Assembly (NCBI GenBank): GCA_035620895.1
Contig: DASPFY010000013.1
Span: 1 to 6,068 of the forward strand
DNA length: 6,068 bases
Source: TA-21 sp035620895
GTDB lineage: Archaea > Thermoproteota > Nitrososphaeria > Nitrososphaerales > Nitrososphaeraceae
Reading direction: 5' to 3'
In this document: positions 5,378-6,068 of the stretch, piece after piece
Layout of the letters: each line of letters starts with the position of its first letter
How positions within the stretch are numbered: position 1 is the stretch's first letter
Translations under genes and position numbers: made by a program
Notes under the pieces: generated by a model
Seen by the model: the letters and a program-made list of their open reading frames with translations, nothing else
What the model was told of the DNA's origin: nothing
Database searches by the model: none

Positions 5378-5718
5378 CTAATCGCTATCCTTGTTGATAA
5401 TAGTTACTACAATTGAAACAGTTATTCCAGGATTCGGTACTCGAGAGATTCGATTCTGCATTGGGAGGTGGAGCACTCAGATAAGGAGATGTTTTATTCA
5501 AAAAAAGTATTTCAATATTTAATCCTGTTGAAATAGATGATTGTCCAGATTTTATCGTGACCAAATATGTTCCCTTATCAGATATCTTTTGCATAACAGG
5601 TGAAGTTAACTTTTACTTCTTGTCCACCTTCTACTGTCGAATTTGCTGAAGGCTGAGAAAAACCCATATTTGGTAACAAAAAAGCAATAAAGAAGGAAAG
5701 GAATAACAGATATTTCAT
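5378..5718 (-). pseudogene. Secreted protein gene with two apparent frameshifts
   Basis: The ATG at 5718 opens a signal peptide (MKYLLFLSFFIAFLLPNMGF, then SQ) and mature start PSANSTVEGGQEVKV. That frame stops at TGA 5580-5578, giving 46 aa. From about 5604 another frame carries on with SPVMQKISDKGTYLVTIKSG and LNIEILFLNKTSPYLSAPPP, as in beta-rich extracellular domains. Removing one A from GTTAACTTC would join them smoothly as EVKVTSPVMQKI. Near 5447 the sense seems to shift again: the second frame degrades to ESWNNCFNCSNYYQQG (stop 5387-5385), while the third gives SRVPNPGITVSIVVTIINKD and ends at TAG 5380-5378. That tail resembles the 'VPEFG' plus hydrophobic sorting tail of thaumarchaeal surface proteins, with EF altered. 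Repaired, it is about 113 aa. The first shift is convincing; the second is less sure. Confidence 0.65.
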
Positions 5719-5742
5719 GTAACCATAATTGACCATTATATC

Positions 5743-5748
5743 TTATAA
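5743..5748 (-). promoter_or_regulatory. TATA-like box for the frameshifted secreted gene
   Basis: TTATAA, in the context GTTATAAGA on the minus strand, is centred about 27 bases before the ATG at 5718. Its presence shows that the signal-peptide ATG is the true original start. Confidence 0.5.
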
Positions 5749-5834
5749 CGGTATCATAGTGCTCTAATTTCCATTTGTGGATATGATTCGAATGAATAAT
5801 CCTATCTGAAACACTAGAAAATCGCAAGTCAACC

Positions 5835-5842
5835 TTAAATAA
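5835..5842 (+). promoter_or_regulatory. TATA-like box for the cupredoxin gene
   Basis: TTAAATAA is centred about 26 bases before the second TTG (5865) and about 23 before the first (5862). It points to a leaderless mRNA with a TTG start. The 5719-5861 gap thus holds two divergent promoters. Confidence 0.45.
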
Positions 5843-5864
5843 TAGTAATCTTGCCATAATTTTG

Positions 5865-6068
5865 TTGTCAGTAATAAAAATTCGGAATACATTCATTCTG
5901 CTAAGTCTATCGTTTGCTATTGCTCTTACAACACCCTCAAATCCTGTATTGACTTATGCCCAACCAGTAGAAACCAATACCAAATTGGTGCACGCTGGGC
6001 AAGGAAATAGTACCGAAATAGTGTTTGCATTTATACCTCAAAATATGGTAATCAAGGCCGGCGAGAGC
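5865..6068 (+). CDS. Secreted cupredoxin (plastocyanin-like copper protein), N-terminal part
   Basis: The frame runs open to the right edge. After the start come KIRNTFILLSLSFAIALTTP and the segment ending VLTYAQ, a Sec signal peptide with likely cleavage near YAQ. The mature part reads PVETNTKLVHAGQGNSTEIV and then FAFIPQNMVIKAGES. The 'F.P....IKAGES' pattern is the second-strand entry of plastocyanin/azurin-like domains. These bind type 1 copper and carry electrons outside the membrane in ammonia-oxidising archaea. The copper ligands (His...Cys-His-Met) would lie beyond 6068 and cannot be checked. No ATG is available. The TTG at 5865 is chosen over the TTG at 5862 because of TATA spacing. 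It is divergent from the broken secreted gene. The family assignment is good but partial. Confidence 0.72.
   Translation, partial: MSVIKIRNTFILLSLSFAIALTTPSNPVLTYAQPVETNTKLVHAGQGNSTEIVFAFIPQNMVIKAGES

Noticed and set aside
5606..5896. 96-codon minus-strand open frame
   Set aside because: It covers the divergent promoter region and overlaps the signal-peptide region of the 5718 gene in another frame; its sequence is charge- and aromatic-rich without pattern, and no promoter fits.

Overview
The window looks like low-density, AT-rich archaeal DNA, most likely from a soil ammonia-oxidising thaumarchaeon (Nitrososphaeria, Nitrososphaera/Nitrosocosmicus type). This is inferred, not searched. Three things support it. 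Most genes have a TATA-like box centred about 25-29 bases upstream of the start codon and no Shine-Dalgarno leader. There are small secreted proteins dense in N-glycosylation sequons. There is also a secreted cupredoxin and a small PRC-barrel-like protein of a kind common in that group.

Layout. 1-260 (-): N-terminal part of a CorA-like divalent cation transporter with a TTG start, running off the left edge. 261-697: no intact gene, but a minus-strand reading frame with only two stops looks like a decayed secreted protein. 698-928 (+): intact 76-aa PRC-barrel-like protein, followed by a T-rich terminator. 929-1670: about 740 bases without a convincing gene, apart from one promoter-like element and a possible Lys-rich gene relic on the minus strand. 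1671-2022 (+): stand-alone response-regulator receiver domain broken by a frameshift. 2069-3535 (+): the only large intact gene, a family 1 ABC solute-binding protein, probably for sugars. 3529-3789 (+): short frame overlapping its stop that carries a GKST Walker-A-like stretch and reads as a deletion relic of the missing transporter partners. 3993-4127 (+): acidic Glu-Pro-rich microprotein. 4342-4563 (-): 73-aa helical protein of unknown function with a hairpin-plus-T7 terminator. 4665-4687: near-perfect palindrome. 4900-5142 (-): small secreted, sequon-rich protein. 5378-5718 (-): secreted protein gene with two apparent frameshifts. 5865-6068 (+): start of a secreted cupredoxin, cut by the right edge.

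The genes do not form one obvious pathway. The centre looks like the remains of a two-component plus sugar-ABC-import locus in which only the binding protein is full length. The right part is a group of envelope or secreted proteins, two of them divergently transcribed. I see no CRISPR array, tRNA, rRNA or recognisable insertion sequence. The most notable signal is the concentration of broken reading frames (at least two strong cases and three weaker ones), either real gene decay or uncorrected sequencing indels. I found no convincing new multi-gene system.
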